DNA of 64,000 nucleotides from Angiostrongylus vasorum (GCA_018806985.1 JADANN010000447.1:682001-746000), one strand, 5' to 3'. Numbered from the stretch's first letter, positions 43,601 through 53,377 are shown. Notes: generated by a model not told the origin, from the sequence alone. Numbers and translations are program-made.

Positions 43601-45047
43601 CTCTCTCTCTCTCTCCCTCTATCGCTCTGTCTCTCTCTCTCACTTGCACTCTGTTAGATGCTCGTAGCATTACGCTGTCCATTGCACTTCCTGTTACGCC
43701 AAATCTTTTTTCGTCCTCATTAAGCGTCAAAGTTTATGATGTGTGTGCTGACGCAGGAATTATATGGTTGGAGAGTTGAGTTGTGCTCGGAGTACTGTTG
43801 CTTTTCGTGTTCGATACGTTTACCGATGCTGTTGTAGACATTCCGTGCGGAGCGCTTTTTCACTTCCAGCGCTGAAGTTAAGTTGCTCATCATGTTGACT
43901 TGTCAGTCCAGGTACACATAGGTGGAATATAGTTTATGCTGTGTTGGCGCGCCAACTCGATATCCAGAGACAGAGGTCTTTTGGTGATTTTGGAGCTCTC
44001 AACTTTCTAGCAGTATCGTAGAGATATTGTTTTATACAATACTCATGGGAGTTGCTTCTAACCTTTAGGGCAAGCCCTCTAGGTTCATGAGTTACTATGG
44101 AATTCCTAGTCAACGTGATATGATCCAAGGGACGTGGTATGATATTCTTCAGGCGCCAACTTTCCATTGAAATCGCCAACGATGACCTTATAAAAGATTT
44201 CTGCGAGAAAATCATAGAGAATGAATCGACTTTATCTTCAAACATCATGATGTTCGAGGAAAGATGACGAGCATTGTCAAGGCGGCAGCTAGTCCATATC
44301 CTTCGAACGGTTAATTTTCGATTCACACCGCAAGATGTTAAGAAGGTTCGATGTTCATAGCTAAACAGCAACAGTTCGACTCCTCTATATTCTCCAATGA
44401 ATATTTCTTCTCTAACATCGCAGACATATTGAATACTGCATTGTTATATTGGCCAGTCCGATGACGTCGTACCTAATTTCCCTCTTTTTTCCTCTTTTTT
44501 CCTTTTCTCTCATCGGATTCGCAATGAGCTAACCAGATGCTAGTGTGCGTGCAATCTTAGCACGGTTGGTCATTCTTATCTTTTCAGACTTAGCCGCAGA
44601 AAGCCCTGAGGTCCTAGCCATTTTGTTCCGTTTATGGTCTTATTGTGATAAATGAAAATCAGTCTGTGATTTGATCCTACGTACTTACAGTTAAAGTTGT
44701 CAGCTTTCAGGTCTATTACGATACGAAGAAGACTTTGATGCAGTTTCTGAAGTTGTTGGGACAAAAACGCCTGATCAAATTAAGAGTTTTTACATGGAAG
44801 TTAGATCTGATATTGATAAGGTCGGCATTTTTAAAAACTCTTTATTGTTAATTTCGTGGCCTTTTCGATTTGTTAACGACGGCTGGTCTACAACAGTGTT
44901 GTGAATTGGGCGTTTAATGGTAATAGCTATGTCTGCGCTATGTTTTAAAAAAATCTCATCGTGCTTACCATTGTTACTATTACTTTATAGGTGCTTAAGA
45001 AATCAGCTCCACTTGTGCCAGAAATGTCGGATATTTGTGCTCCATGA
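39751..45047 (+). CDS. CoREST/RCOR-like transcriptional corepressor gene (multi-exon, incomplete)
   Basis: This is a chromatin corepressor scaffold of the type that links histone deacetylase and LSD1 demethylase in the nucleus. Exons: 39,751-39,880 and 40,584-40,685 (acidic/basic N-terminus), 41,033-41,165 (start of ELM2), 42,332-42,661 (four-Cys finger), 42,752-42,859 and 43,071-43,137 (coiled coil), about 43,428-43,536, 44,711-44,820 (SANT) and 44,991-45,047 (end, TGA). Most phases agree. The SANT helix reads RYEEDFDAVSEVVGTKTPDQ then IKSFY, close to SANT2 of RCOR proteins. MTA or MIER proteins also combine ELM2, SANT and GATA-like fingers, but coiled coil followed by SANT fits RCOR better. 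The rest of ELM2 and SANT1 are missing, exon 40,584 needs a one-base shift and exon 43,428 has an in-frame TGA. Confidence 0.72.
41033..41165 (+). CDS. Corepressor exon with start of ELM2 domain
   Basis: The acceptor is a T-run followed by AG. The exon contains SSADRKIQVGDDFQARVDES and QKEQDD. The VG-x-x-(F/Y)-QA pattern is the hallmark of the beginning of ELM2 domains, which recruit histone deacetylase. A stop follows a few codons on, so the exon should end earlier; AA|GTTGAT at 41,165 is the only GT that preserves phase with the next recognised exon. The rest of ELM2, normally about 40 more residues, is not seen. Confidence 0.6.
41280..41645 (+). repeat. Repeat family C, copy inside the corepressor intron
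   Basis: CAACGGTTTACCGCATCATC to a TGGTGATTATGCCGGGGCTG end, with all internal blocks. Together with the next SINE it occupies the place where ELM2 and SANT1 exons would be expected. Confidence 0.88.
41735..42122 (-). repeat. tRNA-derived SINE family B, full copy inside the corepressor intron
   Basis: The reverse complement opens GGGGAGATAGCGCAGTAGTA, has GTTCGACCC as the second box, CCAGCATTCAACGACATTC in the body and GGATGCGAGAAATCGG near the end. Confidence 0.85.
42332..42661 (+). CDS. Corepressor exon with GATA-like zinc finger
   Basis: The intact exon of 330 bases runs from TTTAG|TGC to GAA|GTGAGC. It holds CSNCGEECREV, then LCFVCWTYFRFLGKHRPC, four cysteines in the C-x2-C...C-x2-C spacing of GATA-type fingers with the G-x-x-RP tail. 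The usual finger Trp is absent. A basic RQRRRK stretch follows. The finger could bind DNA or protein. Its position between the ELM2 start and the coiled coil is unusual for vertebrate RCOR and may be a nematode feature. Confidence 0.75.
42752..43137 (+). CDS. Corepressor coiled-coil exons
   Basis: Exon 42,752-42,859 reads ELAEVRARAIRLEHSMKSQR and ends LESYR across the junction. Exon 43,071-43,137 reads YLTVSDKKDEEGFSMELDKI then KK. This matches in layout the short coiled coil ahead of SANT2 in RCOR proteins, which contacts LSD1. Both exons are intact, with TTTAG and TTTCAG acceptors and G|GTAGGT and AAG|GTACGA donors. Confidence 0.72.
43428..44820 (+). CDS. Corepressor SANT2 exons
   Basis: The first SANT part (about 43,450-43,536) reads RLSWCEDKTHPVLLAYLIL with donor TTG|GTAGTT. 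Joined by phase to 44,711-44,820 it continues LLRYEEDFDAVSEVVGTKTP then DQIKSFYMEVRSDIDK. SANT2 of RCOR proteins binds nucleosomal DNA. The first exon fails to open cleanly: from its acceptor at 43,427 the required frame meets TGA at 43,437, next to an A7 run. A one-base change there with the alternative CAGAG acceptor would open it. Confidence 0.7.
43598..43645 (+). repeat. CT-rich simple repeat in intron
   Basis: Consecutive CTCTCTCTCT and TCTCTCTCTC runs separated by CCCTATCGCTCTG, on the pyrimidine strand, within a corepressor intron. Confidence 0.85.
43930..44380 (-). mobile_element. RTE-like fragment inside corepressor intron
   Basis: A 145-codon minus frame covers it. In the adjacent register at about 43,960-44,010 the words KVESSKITKRPLSLDIELA match the linker before the RT domain found at 51,170-51,240 and 60,790-60,840 (SSKVTKRRLSPETLELIRQ). 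The rest of the frame is not clearly placed in RTE, so only the 3' part is secure. I do not call a host gene. Confidence 0.5.
44991..45047 (+). CDS. Corepressor last exon
   Basis: TTATAG|GTG opens VLKKSAPLVPEMSDICAP and a TGA, in phase with the SANT exon. An AATAAA lies at about 45,597, in range for a 3' end, though other signals could be used. Confidence 0.7.
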   Translation: MLKKSAPLVPEMSDICAP

Positions 45048-45724
45048 GCAGATTGCCGAATAGACGTCAAGAGACGTTGCCAGCAGGAAATGATTGCTGA
45101 ATGAATGAATGTTCCATACCAACTGGGAGTTTCATTTGTGATTCTCCGAGTTTATGAATCACGTGGTTGAAGTGTTGACATAGGGTTAGATCTTCATTTT
45201 CTAATGATTTGTGACCAATTCAGCTTAATCTGGAGTAATTGCAGTCATTTTTTTTCGGTATTTGTATATACTGCTCATTTTTCATGTTAATATCTGTCAA
45301 ATGAAGTCATATAATGACCTCAGTTCTAGTAATCATACTGTCTTCGACTCTACGCCATATTCGTAAGCTGAAGTTGCAAAGTATATGTTGGCGAACAATC
45401 GTCCTTAGGACACATTCAGCAGCTGATCGGTAGCTCTTTTTGGGGGATGCGGTGCCTTTCTTCGTAGTCGCATTATACTTGAGAGAAATATTAATCGTGA
45501 AGTCCTTTGGTCACTTCATCTAGCATATTTCATATCGTTGGTTTGAATAATACGTGGATCTTTTTCTGAAACATTACTGGAAATGTAGTGTGTGGAAATA
45601 AAGTGTAGAATGTGAAAAGTCTAACGCGAGCGCTCGTAGACGTGTTTCGACGGATGATGCGCGATAAACGAACATTATGCTCGAGCATGTCGACAACCAA
45701 CTGCTCAGGCATACTACTATCCAA

Positions 45725-46045
45725 ATGCTGTGATGTACAGCGGGGTGACTCTGCAGGGATCTCCCAAGCTAAGGACGAGTCCGGCGTTTCCATCAGGAAG
45801 CCCAGCTAAGAGTAAACCGATACCAGGATCCACTACCGTCCTGGTGTCAAAGTCGCATGGTGGCAAATCCCCCTCCGATGAGAGAGGCGACTGCCTGTGG
45901 TGGTGACGACCTGGGAGCAGACTTTGGCTGGGCTGAGCTCGTGACTGCGGATAAACACAATGGCCAAACCAGCGAAACTGCGTAGAATGAAGATTATGCT
46001 GGGGCCCTCACAACCAGTGAAGACGGTCCGTTCAAGTATCCAAGT
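45725..46045 (+). repeat. Repeat family C, 5'-shortened copy
   Basis: It starts at GCTGTGATGTACAGCGGGG, shares CAGGAAGCCCAGCTAAGAG, GGATCCACTACCGTCCTGG and GGTGGTGACGACCTGG, and ends GTTCAAGTATCCAAGTAATAG. Confidence 0.85.
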
Positions 46046-46769
46046 AATAGTGTGAAAAATAGGATAACACAGACAGTTCTAAGAGTGGAGAAACAGATTG
46101 CATAACAGGCACTGGTTTAGATGTGTTTCTCTCTTAGTGTCCGGTTTAGCAGATGGAACTTTTTTTCTCCTATAGCCTTTGTTTCGAAGCTCGTTTTCCC
46201 ACTACACATGTAGTAGGCATCGTCTGGGAGGTGCTACTTTCCAAGCCAAACAATTTTCGGACGAGTATGTTCATTGCGCGGCGAACTAGCGCAGGAGATA
46301 TCATGCACAGCCTTGCTCCCTCAATAGTTGTATCCCATACGTGTGACAAGTTTCGGCACAATTGCTACGAATTGGTATCGAGTCGTGGCGGTCTAATTTG
46401 CACTTTTAGGGAATATTTCAGTCCTGTGTATCAGACTTTTCCTTCTATGGTTCGCTTCTAAATGTTTCACTATAAAGTTCGGTTTTCTCCCTTTTCCATG
46501 TACCCTTTAAGTTCCTATTTTTTTATGTTTCTTCTAAGTCCTTGAAATCTTTTTTTCAATTTCTTAAAAACTTAAATTTAAAGTGAAGTTTACCATTAAG
46601 ATAGCGATTTAGGGCAGTTAAGCATAGCCTCAGAGCGATGCAGAAAGTCTGCTAAAAGTGTGTTAAGTTTTAACCCTTAGAGTATTTTAATTATAAAAGA
46701 ATTATAACCACACCAGCCTTACCGTTTGAGGGCGTGGTTTCCGCTAAACCTATCCAGAGCAGTTGCCGT

Positions 46770-46980
46770 TTCAATGCAACGAGATATTTTATATGGACAT
46801 GTAGAAGTTACACACAGAAGGCTGTCATTAGCGGTTTCAGCGTCAAGAGTTGGCCTAACAGAACATATGATAAACTCAATGGTGAGGCTCAGACAGGCAC
46901 TGCAGTGGGGCTGATACGGTGCGACGATGTCTAAGTTGGTAATGACGACTGCAGCTGCGTTCATTAGGTGAACTCGTGAA
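46770..46980 (+). mobile_element. RTE endonuclease fragment
   Basis: ACGAGATATTTTATATGGACATGTAGAAGTTA is shared with the reverse of 14,830-15,060 (ACGAGATATTTTATATGG). The downstream CGTCAA and GACGATGTCTAAG parts align with the same RTE region. It is heavily decayed. Confidence 0.55.
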
Positions 46981-47845
46981 TCTTAAACGATAGCTCGTTC
47001 AAGTTTTGATGTGGAAAGACCAAAAGCGCTAAGGTTAACATCAGTGCACATCTTCTTACAGGTAGGAGGAATAATGAGTGACTCGACTTATACACTTTAT
47101 CGTCGCTCTGCGCTAATTTTAAACCTAACGTTCAATGCATCTGCTTTAATATTTTGGGAGGCAAAGAACTAGCAAGAACTAGCGCTCTACAGTGGATTGT
47201 TCTCCAGTCGGCCGTTACCAGCGTCTGTTGTAATAAACTGGATGGATTGAGGGCCGCTCTCGCATTGACTGATCGCGCATATCATAAATTTCTCCTTTAC
47301 TCTCCCACACATGCTGTAGGTGACCCAGAAAAAGCTACTCGGTGCAGCTGGAGAATTCTGCTTCACTTAAGGTCCAGCACAGAACTACCTCCTGAGGGTC
47401 ACGCTCGTTCAAGTCATTATGCTATATTTGGCCGAGATAAAATTTCTCAAAAACGAAGCATCGAGGCGGGACTCGAATTATTATTCAAACTCTTGTGTTT
47501 TTTGCACCGGTCGAATATTTATGGGATTAATTGATCGAAGTAGTCCGTACCGACGCAGAATACCTAAATGGTTAAAGCTGTTTTGATTTCGACTAAACAA
47601 TAGCTTTAACAATCACACTGCATTTGGAAGTGAAGTTGGTCAAATCGTAACGAATTTGTAAACTTATCGATGGAAAATTCTATGGAAGCCTCGTCCTCGG
47701 GGCGCAAGGTATGAAAAACCCTGGACAAATGGAACCACAAATAGATTGAATTATTAATTTGTTCGGAAATTAATGTTGGATATCAAGCTCTACATAGTGG
47801 CATATCTCAGCCCAGAGTTAATTTTATCAACGGAAATCATAAAGC
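46981..47845. other. Unassigned DNA with an open frame
   Basis: A plus frame of 126 codons (47,154-47,534) has no recognised domain, no clear splice sites and average composition. It could be chance. Confidence 0.3.
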
Positions 47846-47849
47846 TTGC

Positions 47850-48290
47850 ACGTCTCTGTCAACAGGAAACGAGCTTTGCTTATACTGGTTGTGCAAAATT
47901 TTCGACTTCTGAGACCCATGGAGTCGTCTAAGGTACTTTCGGCATCGGCTTGATTACTGGAGCTTTCCTCATATATGGGGCCGTCGAGATGCCTGAACAA
48001 GCGGTTGTTGATAGGATGAAGATCTGATGAATATGGTGGATGAGAAAGAGCTTCCTAGCTTGGCCTATTTACCCTCTCTGCGTTAATTGTGCGACGAGTT
48101 GTTAGTGGTCAGCGTGGAGAACGACTGGTACCTTTCGCTTGAACAATGTGGGGCACAGGCCTTGAAGTTTCTGATGCACATGGAAACCTACCGTGGAGAA
48201 GTCGAAGGCAGCGAAATGTTGCCGAATAACGGTTTTGTAACATCGTATAAACTGGTCAAATCAAACAGATATTGAGTATTCATGCCGAAG
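47850..48290 (-). mobile_element. Second mariner, C-terminal transposase fragment
   Basis: On minus, a frame reads EALSHPPYSSDLHPINNRLF then RHLDGPIYEE, the mariner block around the third catalytic Asp (PHPPYSPDL-P-DYHLF). Upstream, in a shifted frame, VLHADH matches a decayed LLHDNARPH block. The sequence is unlike the 20.6-21.8 kb copy, so it is a separate mariner lineage. No terminal repeats were identified. Confidence 0.7.
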
Positions 48291-48696
48291 TAAAGTTAAA
48301 GCCGGTTTTTCAAATGGGTTTTTGAAGATGAAGTTTTGAAACTTGAGAAAAAAGTTACTTGAAACTCCGCCAAGCATCGATATTGTGGTTCGAAATAAAC
48401 ATAATAAACCATCTTAATTGAGAAATACTTTATTAAAAAATAACAAATATGCCTTTTTTTTAAAATTTCATAACTCACCTGATTACTTAGGATTCGCGAG
48501 ACCTGGACGGTAGGGGTGTCCTTCGAGGTCCTTTCACAGACTAGAGCTGGCTGGATGTCTTTGGATTTCGTCTTATCTCTTGTTGCTCACAATAAATAGG
48601 AGTCAAGATTAATAGTTCCTCCTGGTTAAAGAGAAGAAGATGAACGATCCACTATAAAAGATGAGGTTACTTCATTTACATGGTGATCCTGTTTTT

Positions 48697-48920
48697 CTAG
48701 ATCCGACTCAGTGGCACTTAGATGTCACAGGAAACTACTGCACAGTGGGACGTCGAATCATTGCTGCTTTCACTTTCTTTGTATTTTTGTCCAATTCGCC
48801 CTTGTGAGTGTTTTTGATGCAGTCATTTTTTTAACATTTTCCCTTCAGAAACACTAGAACATTTAACTGAAGTAGAAATTACAACCGCTGAAAGGTCAGC
48901 CAAAATACCGAAGTCCTAGC
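48697..48920 (+). CDS. Possible exons of a small membrane or secreted protein
   Basis: TTTTTCTAG|ATCC opens PTQWHLDVTGNYCTVGRRII then AAFTFFVFLSNSP, with a hydrophobic run that could span a membrane, to a strong donor CTT|GTGAGT at about 48,806. About 40 bases on, CCCTTCAG| opens a segment that reads LEHLTEVEITTAERSAKIPK to a stop in one frame, but the phase does not fit without a one-base shift. I do not recognise the protein, and the intron of about 42 bases is near the nematode minimum. Confidence 0.3.
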
Positions 48921-48984
48921 AACCTTGTGAAGCCATATCAATATAAGCCAGCAGCAGGGGAGGCAGTTCTCTCCGCAAAAGGAT

Positions 48985-49262
48985 AAATGAAGGATAAATC
49001 TATCGGCGTTGATCAATTTCTGCTGGATGCGCCATGCATTTCACTTCGTTAAGAATCGATGGGGGGTGATTGAGTGCATGTCTGGGCGAACTTCCTGCTA
49101 ATGTATCAAGTTAGTGTTTTTTTTGCTCACAGACAACTTAGCAGTTAGCCGACCCCGAACTGATGGTAGACTTGGCGAAGCCTGGGCACGGGACAGAACC
49201 AACAACGACTGTGTATTTCAGGTCACCTCTAACCATCTTAAATTCGGTAAAGCATGTTGAGT
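48985..49262 (-). repeat. tRNA-derived SINE family A, diverged copy
   Basis: GGCGTTGATCAATTTCTGC, GCGCCATGCATTTCACTTCG, GTGATTGAGTGCATGTCTGG, then AGCCGACCCCGAACTGATGG and AGGTCACCTCTAACCA follow the family order with many changes. The centre is deleted. Confidence 0.75.
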
Positions 49263-49328
49263 AGATCTCCAACTCTCGATATTCTTGTTGAGCAAACACG
49301 AGGTGTTACTTTATTTTTTTCTTCAGTT

Positions 49329-49369
49329 AAAACTGACATTTCGACGGGTTTCGCTTTCTTCAGAGCCCG
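49329..49369 (-). ncRNA. Degenerate hammerhead ribozyme of PLE end
   Basis: On minus it reads GGGCT-CTGAAGA-A-AGCG...CGTC-GAAAT-GTC-AGTTTT. The core CTGANGA, GAAA and GTC are kept, but stem I relies on several G-U pairs and stem II has a mismatch, so folding is weaker than in the copy at 50,396. Confidence 0.55.
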
Positions 49370-50395
49370 AAAGGGTATATTGATAGCCAATTTACTAAGT
49401 CGAACGCTTCAATAACACATATAGAAAGATGAAAATCTAAATTGCAGTCACATGACCAACAACTTCCCGAAAAAACCCACCGTTTATTACGTGCCTTCTA
49501 CTTAGGAAGAACAGCTGATCAGAGTCGCATATGGTCGAGAAATGCACCACACCTCATCAAAAGTCGATGCGAAGGTACGGAGCCTGATCACGTGTGATCT
49601 CGGGCATTCCTCCCTACTGTTCATTCTAGGGTTCCTGGTATTTGTCCAAAAAGCCTCCAGAAGTTTGCGCGTTGGTGTTTTGGCATCCTGTGCGAAGATA
49701 TTAACTTTAGTGTCAAAATCGTCTCCGCTGTTTTTGTACCCTATGCGTCCCTAGTAGGGTACTTAGTCTTGCTTTTCGTTTTCCATCTAGGTGTTCTTTT
49801 ATGCGGATACTTACAGATCTTCCCGTTTCGCCAAAATATTCGTCTCCGCAAGTACTACAAGAGTTCAGGTATATCGTGTCTGAACTCATGCAGTCACCGT
49901 CTTTGCCATAAGGGCAAATTACGCAATTTTCCACATAGACGGTCATACAGGCGGTTACGAACTAATTGACGGAGAGTATCGGGTGGTATTTCAACTATCG
50001 CTACCGATTCCTCTAGACATGCCCTTCTTAAGCATCGTTTTACAGCTACACTTACTTCATCGCTAATGAAGGGCAACATAAATGGGGTTTTGTCTTGGCC
50101 ACGTTTTTCCTTTTGAGGCGTCGCTCTCCTTCTAGATTTATCTCGTGGGGGGTACTATTTCGTAGCCATTGGAGATGGCTATTTGCCGAGCCAAGTTACG
50201 CAATTCCTCTTTTAGTTCCCTTTTCGTGCACACAGAGGCGGCTGTTCGAAACATGTTTCTTACAAGCGCCCTCTTTGTATGTGAAGGGTGGGAGGAGAGG
50301 AAATGAACGAGGATGTTCCTTATTTTGTAGTTTAGAGATGAAACCACTTCGAGCTGCACTTTGACTTAAGTTAATTGGTTATCAATATACCCTTC

Positions 50396-50436
50396 AAGGC
50401 TCTGAAGAAGGCGAAATCCGCCGAAACGTCAGCTTT
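50396..50436 (+). ncRNA. Hammerhead ribozyme (type I, minimal stem III) in PLE end
   Basis: All conserved parts are present in order. Stem I 5' strand AAGGCT (50,396-50,401), core CTGAAGA (50,402-50,408, fits CUGANGA), one extra A (50,409), stem II GGCG/CGCC around a 5-nt loop (50,410-50,422), core GAAA (50,423-50,426), then CGTC with the cleavage triplet GTC ending at 50,430, and stem I 3' strand AGCTTT (50,431-50,436). Stem I gives six pairs including one G-U. Stem III has no loop (ACGU), so it would need pairing with a second molecule. Hammerheads of this dimeric kind are known from Penelope-like elements, and an extra core A at this place is known from the chrysanthemum chlorotic mottle viroid ribozyme. 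Confidence 0.82.
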
Positions 50437-50499
50437 AACATAATAAAGAATAAAGTAAAAACCTCGTGTTTGCTCAACAAAAAATATCGAGAACTATTT

Positions 50500-51360
50500 G
50501 GCTGTGAACATCTGCTGGTTCGAACAACTAACAAACCGAATCGGACTTTAACGATTGAAGAGATATGGATCAATATCGCCCTTGACAATTCGCGCCGATT
50601 ATGCACCGACATCAAACTGCGAGGAAGTTGAAGCGTTAGGATTTGGAGAAATTCCATAGAGAAGAACACACATTCTCTAAGGTCGTAGCTGGAGATTTCA
50701 ACGCTAAGAATGGACCCAAAGGAACGTCTGAAGAACGTCATATTGAAACCGACGGATTAACATAGAACGAACAGGGTGACGGGCTGTCCGAGTTTACCAT
50801 GACGACCATGGCGAGTCATTGTAACTCGCAGTTCCAGAGGCTCCACTCAACGACGGACGTAAAATTCTCTTAATGGGGGGAGTACTACTACGAAATAGAC
50901 CACGACATAGCAAACCGAAGGTTTTTGCTAACCGATTTCGCCGTTTTTTCCAAAATTCTGCAGAGAACCAGACCATCGCCTTCTTCGTACAGGATCTATT
51001 TTCTGACGCAGAAGAGAAGAAGGCGCTTAATTCGAAAAATGAAACCCCAGTACTATCATAAACTGGAGCTTATTCAATTCACCAGTCGGCTGTTGGGAAG
51101 ATGCCGTTCTCGACAACATTGACGAAGAGTACTATCGGCTCATTCAACATCTTCACGTTAGTGCTATGAAAGCTGTGAGCTCGAAAGTCACCAAGAGACG
51201 TCTGTTTCCAGAAACTCTCGAGCTGATACGCCAGCGTGGAGTCGCACAAGCTGCAGGCAACCGCCAGCTAACGTCCGAACTTGCAAAACAATGCAGGCAG
51301 GCGATAAAGGAAGATCTTAAAAAGAGAAGAGCAGCAGTTATAAGCTTCAGAAAATGAGAA
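50500..51360 (+). mobile_element. RTE fragment: endonuclease end and linker before RT
   Basis: In shifting frames it reads EEHTFSKVVAGDFNAKNGPK (endonuclease GDFN motif), EIDHDIANRRFLLTDFAVFSK (the conserved DH-x-NRRF-LTD block), then SSKVTKRRLFPETLELIRQR and AAGNRQLTSELAKQCRQAIK before the RT domain would start. It is interrupted by stops and frameshifts. It ends near 51,360, directly followed by a SINE B head. It starts where the PLE end finishes, so it may have been the PLE target or the reverse. Confidence 0.8.
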
Positions 51361-51382
51361 AATGATTTATAAAGCCCGAGAG

Positions 51383-51510
51383 GCGGATAGCACAGTGGTA
51401 GTGATGTCCATCATCACGAGCATGGTGCTAGTTCGATTTCGCTCCGGACTAACCACGCCTCTCATCCCTTCGGGGTTGGGAAACTGGTACCTCACTCGTC
51501 TAGGGGAGAA
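51383..51510 (+). repeat. tRNA-derived SINE family B, head only
   Basis: GAGGCGGATAGCACAGTGG, GCTAGTTCGATTTCGCTCCG and TCCCTTCGGGGTTGGGAAACTG are the first third of family B. Sequence stops at CTAGGGGAG, after which AT-rich DNA begins. Confidence 0.8.
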
Positions 51511-51519
51511 AAAATCACT

Positions 51520-51630
51520 TATATATAACACTACGTATAACATATTAGATATTATATATACAATATGCGTACTATGCGTATTATATTATATACTACATAG
51601 TATATATAACACATTATATATTATATATAT
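51520..51630. repeat. AT-rich low-complexity stretch
   Basis: TATATA, ATTATATA and CATAGTATATATAACAC words cover the interval, between a SINE B head and a SINE A copy. Confidence 0.8.
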
Positions 51631-51905
51631 GGGCCCGTGTAACGCAGTGGTTAGAGGTGCCCTGCAATACATATGGGTTGGATCCAGCGCCCAAGCTCAC
51701 CAAGCCTTCCATCCCTCCGCAGTCGGCAAATTTGTCCCAGACTTCTCTGAAAGGATAGGAACGCTGGATTGTTAGATCGGCAGGTCACCGCAAGTCGTTG
51801 AGAAGGCCAGCTATGTATCCAGTCACCTCCAACGGTGGTCAATGAAGTCGAATGCATGGCGCACCCTCAGGATTGATCAACGCCAAGAGCTCATCTTTTT
51901 ATATA
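51631..51905 (+). repeat. tRNA-derived SINE family A, full copy
   Basis: It starts GGGCCCGTGTAACGCAGTGG, has GGGTTGGATCCAGC as the second box, CGGCAGGTCACCGCAAGTCG, and ends AGGATTGATCAACGCCAAGAGC. TATATA-type sequence flanks it on both sides. Confidence 0.88.
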
Positions 51906-52980
51906 CATATATGCACATAAATATACGTATATATAAGGCGATCTGCTATTTACTGGACAGTGGTAACTTTATAGTGTTAATAATATTCACTAAAATTTTT
52001 ATGTAGAGTGGGATATGATGGCTTGCTGACGGTGAACAACTGATGCGTTGACCCTGTATGGCTTACATCTCGATCGCTTTCAGAGAAGTCGAACGCGAAC
52101 TACGTCGGTGAGTAACGAAGTTCACGAATATCATAGGAAAAATCCACAGTGCTAATATGTAGTCACTACGCTCACTGAGTCCCACGTGTGGCCCAAAATA
52201 CTCTAAAGTCCGATATTCTTAGAATTTCCAACCGGCCTAAGGCAGAAATGCTCCCAGAGCAATTATATGTGCTTTTTAAAATGTCGCTAGAAAATAAGTG
52301 ATGATACTCAATTTGAATCATCGCTGCTCTGAGATAAAGGAGATGGCTGGCAACGTATAACGACCTCGGCTAAACTTTTCAATAATGCAAGACGTTTTTC
52401 TACAAGCTTCCCAAGTTTTCAAGCTCTGAGTTTCTTCAGTTACCAAAAAAAGAAGATTCCGGATTCGGTCTCGCTATCGTTTCAGGGTGTTCTCACTCAT
52501 TCGATTGTGTGAAAGTCGCAGTGACTGTTTACTTACTTGTAATGCTTTCTGAGGTCAATGCGAAAAGGCAAAACAAACAGATCATTATGTTTTTTCTATA
52601 CGCCTTTCATTCACTGAAAAAATAACACGTTTTCAATATTTGTCGAAGTGCACAATGTAAATAAATAACAAAGAACTGCCTCAATAAAAGCAACAGTGGC
52701 AATAGTTGGGACGACGACGACGACGACGACATCACTATGACAGCATTACTGTAAGTATTAGTACTTTCAAACATTTCTTTGCCTCATGGTTTTTTTTCTT
52801 GCTATAAAATGAGGCAGTCCTTTCCACTTCCAGGCAGGCCCTTGTCTCACGTAAACCTTAAATATTGGAATAATTTCTTGTTGCAGAGACCGACAAAAAA
52901 TTCAGACGTTTGAGAAAAAGGTGTAATGTGTGCAGACTATTTGTTTCGGAGTTCGTCCCAGACGTAAAAAATGTATTTTT
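51906..52980. other. Unassigned DNA with short (GAC)n
   Basis: A (GAC)n run of about seven units lies at 52,710-52,731. No exon or mobile element could be assigned in the rest. Confidence 0.35.
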
Positions 52981-52986
52981 TCACAT

Positions 52987-52987
52987 G

Positions 52988-53014
<27 letters not shown>
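52987..53014 (+). repeat. (TA)n microsatellite
   Basis: An uninterrupted TA run of about 14 units. Confidence 0.95.
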
Positions 53015-53018
<4 letters not shown>

Positions 53019-53044
53019 ATTGCAAAGGCTATATGTATGCATAT

Positions 53045-53328
53045 ATATGGGTGCGTGTGGGGCAGTGGTCTGAGGGCGCCTTGCGATTTGTACATGGGAT
53101 CGATCCCATCACCCTGTAGCTCACCAAGTCTTCCATCCCTCTGGGTTCGGCAAACTGGTACCTCACTTGTCTGGGAAGACAGTAGCACTGGTTCAATAGA
53201 TCGGTATGCCACCGCGAGTAAAGGCCAAATATACAGATATGCATTCAATCACCCCCCAATGATGTTTAGTCAGGTCGAATGCATGGCGCATTTCTCAGGG
53301 ATTGATCAACGCCGGAAACTTTATCCTT
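53045..53328 (+). repeat. tRNA-derived SINE family A, full copy between TA repeats
   Basis: GGGTGCGTGTGGGGCAGTGG head, GGGATCGATCCCATC box, GGTATGCCACCGCGAG, and the GGGATTGATCAACGCCGG end. TA microsatellites abut on both sides. Confidence 0.9.

Positions 53329-53329
<1 letters not shown>

Positions 53330-53377
<48 letters not shown>

Larger units (their letters stand above)
49265..50500 (-). mobile_element. Penelope-like element with GIY-YIG nuclease and inverted hammerhead ends
   Basis: The coding part runs on minus. 50,359-50,138 reads as the end of the RT domain (FLSSHPSHTKRALVRNMFRT, KRELKEELRNLA). 50,079-49,900 holds VRNRLYDRLCG. 49,946-49,713 is the GIY-YIG-type nuclease: CVICPYGKDGDC, then YLNSCSTCGDEYFGETGRS and RIKEHLDGKRKA. 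A frameshift lies between the last two at about 49,920. In PLEs this nuclease nicks target DNA for priming. On the left (49,275-49,385) is a minus-oriented hammerhead end and on the right (50,385-50,490) a plus-oriented one, so the ends are inverted. Most of the RT is missing. Confidence 0.82.

Noticed and set aside
43934..44371. 145-codon minus frame as a host gene inside the corepressor intron
   Set aside because: An adjacent register carries the RTE linker SSKITKRPL, and the same order occurs in other RTE copies, so a retroelement fragment is more likely.
33012..46045. CRISPR-like array from regularly recurring family C blocks
   Set aside because: The copies are dispersed, inverted and 370 bp long with no short repeat-spacer pattern; the DNA is eukaryotic.
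46153..46461. 102-codon plus frame as a gene
   Set aside because: No domain, no splice or start context, and the reverse strand is also open over most of the length.
53045..53110. Functional tRNA genes suggested by A- and B-box matches
   Set aside because: The boxes belong to SINE families A, B and D; no copy folds into a full cloverleaf with acceptor stem pairing, and the bodies extend for hundreds of bases.
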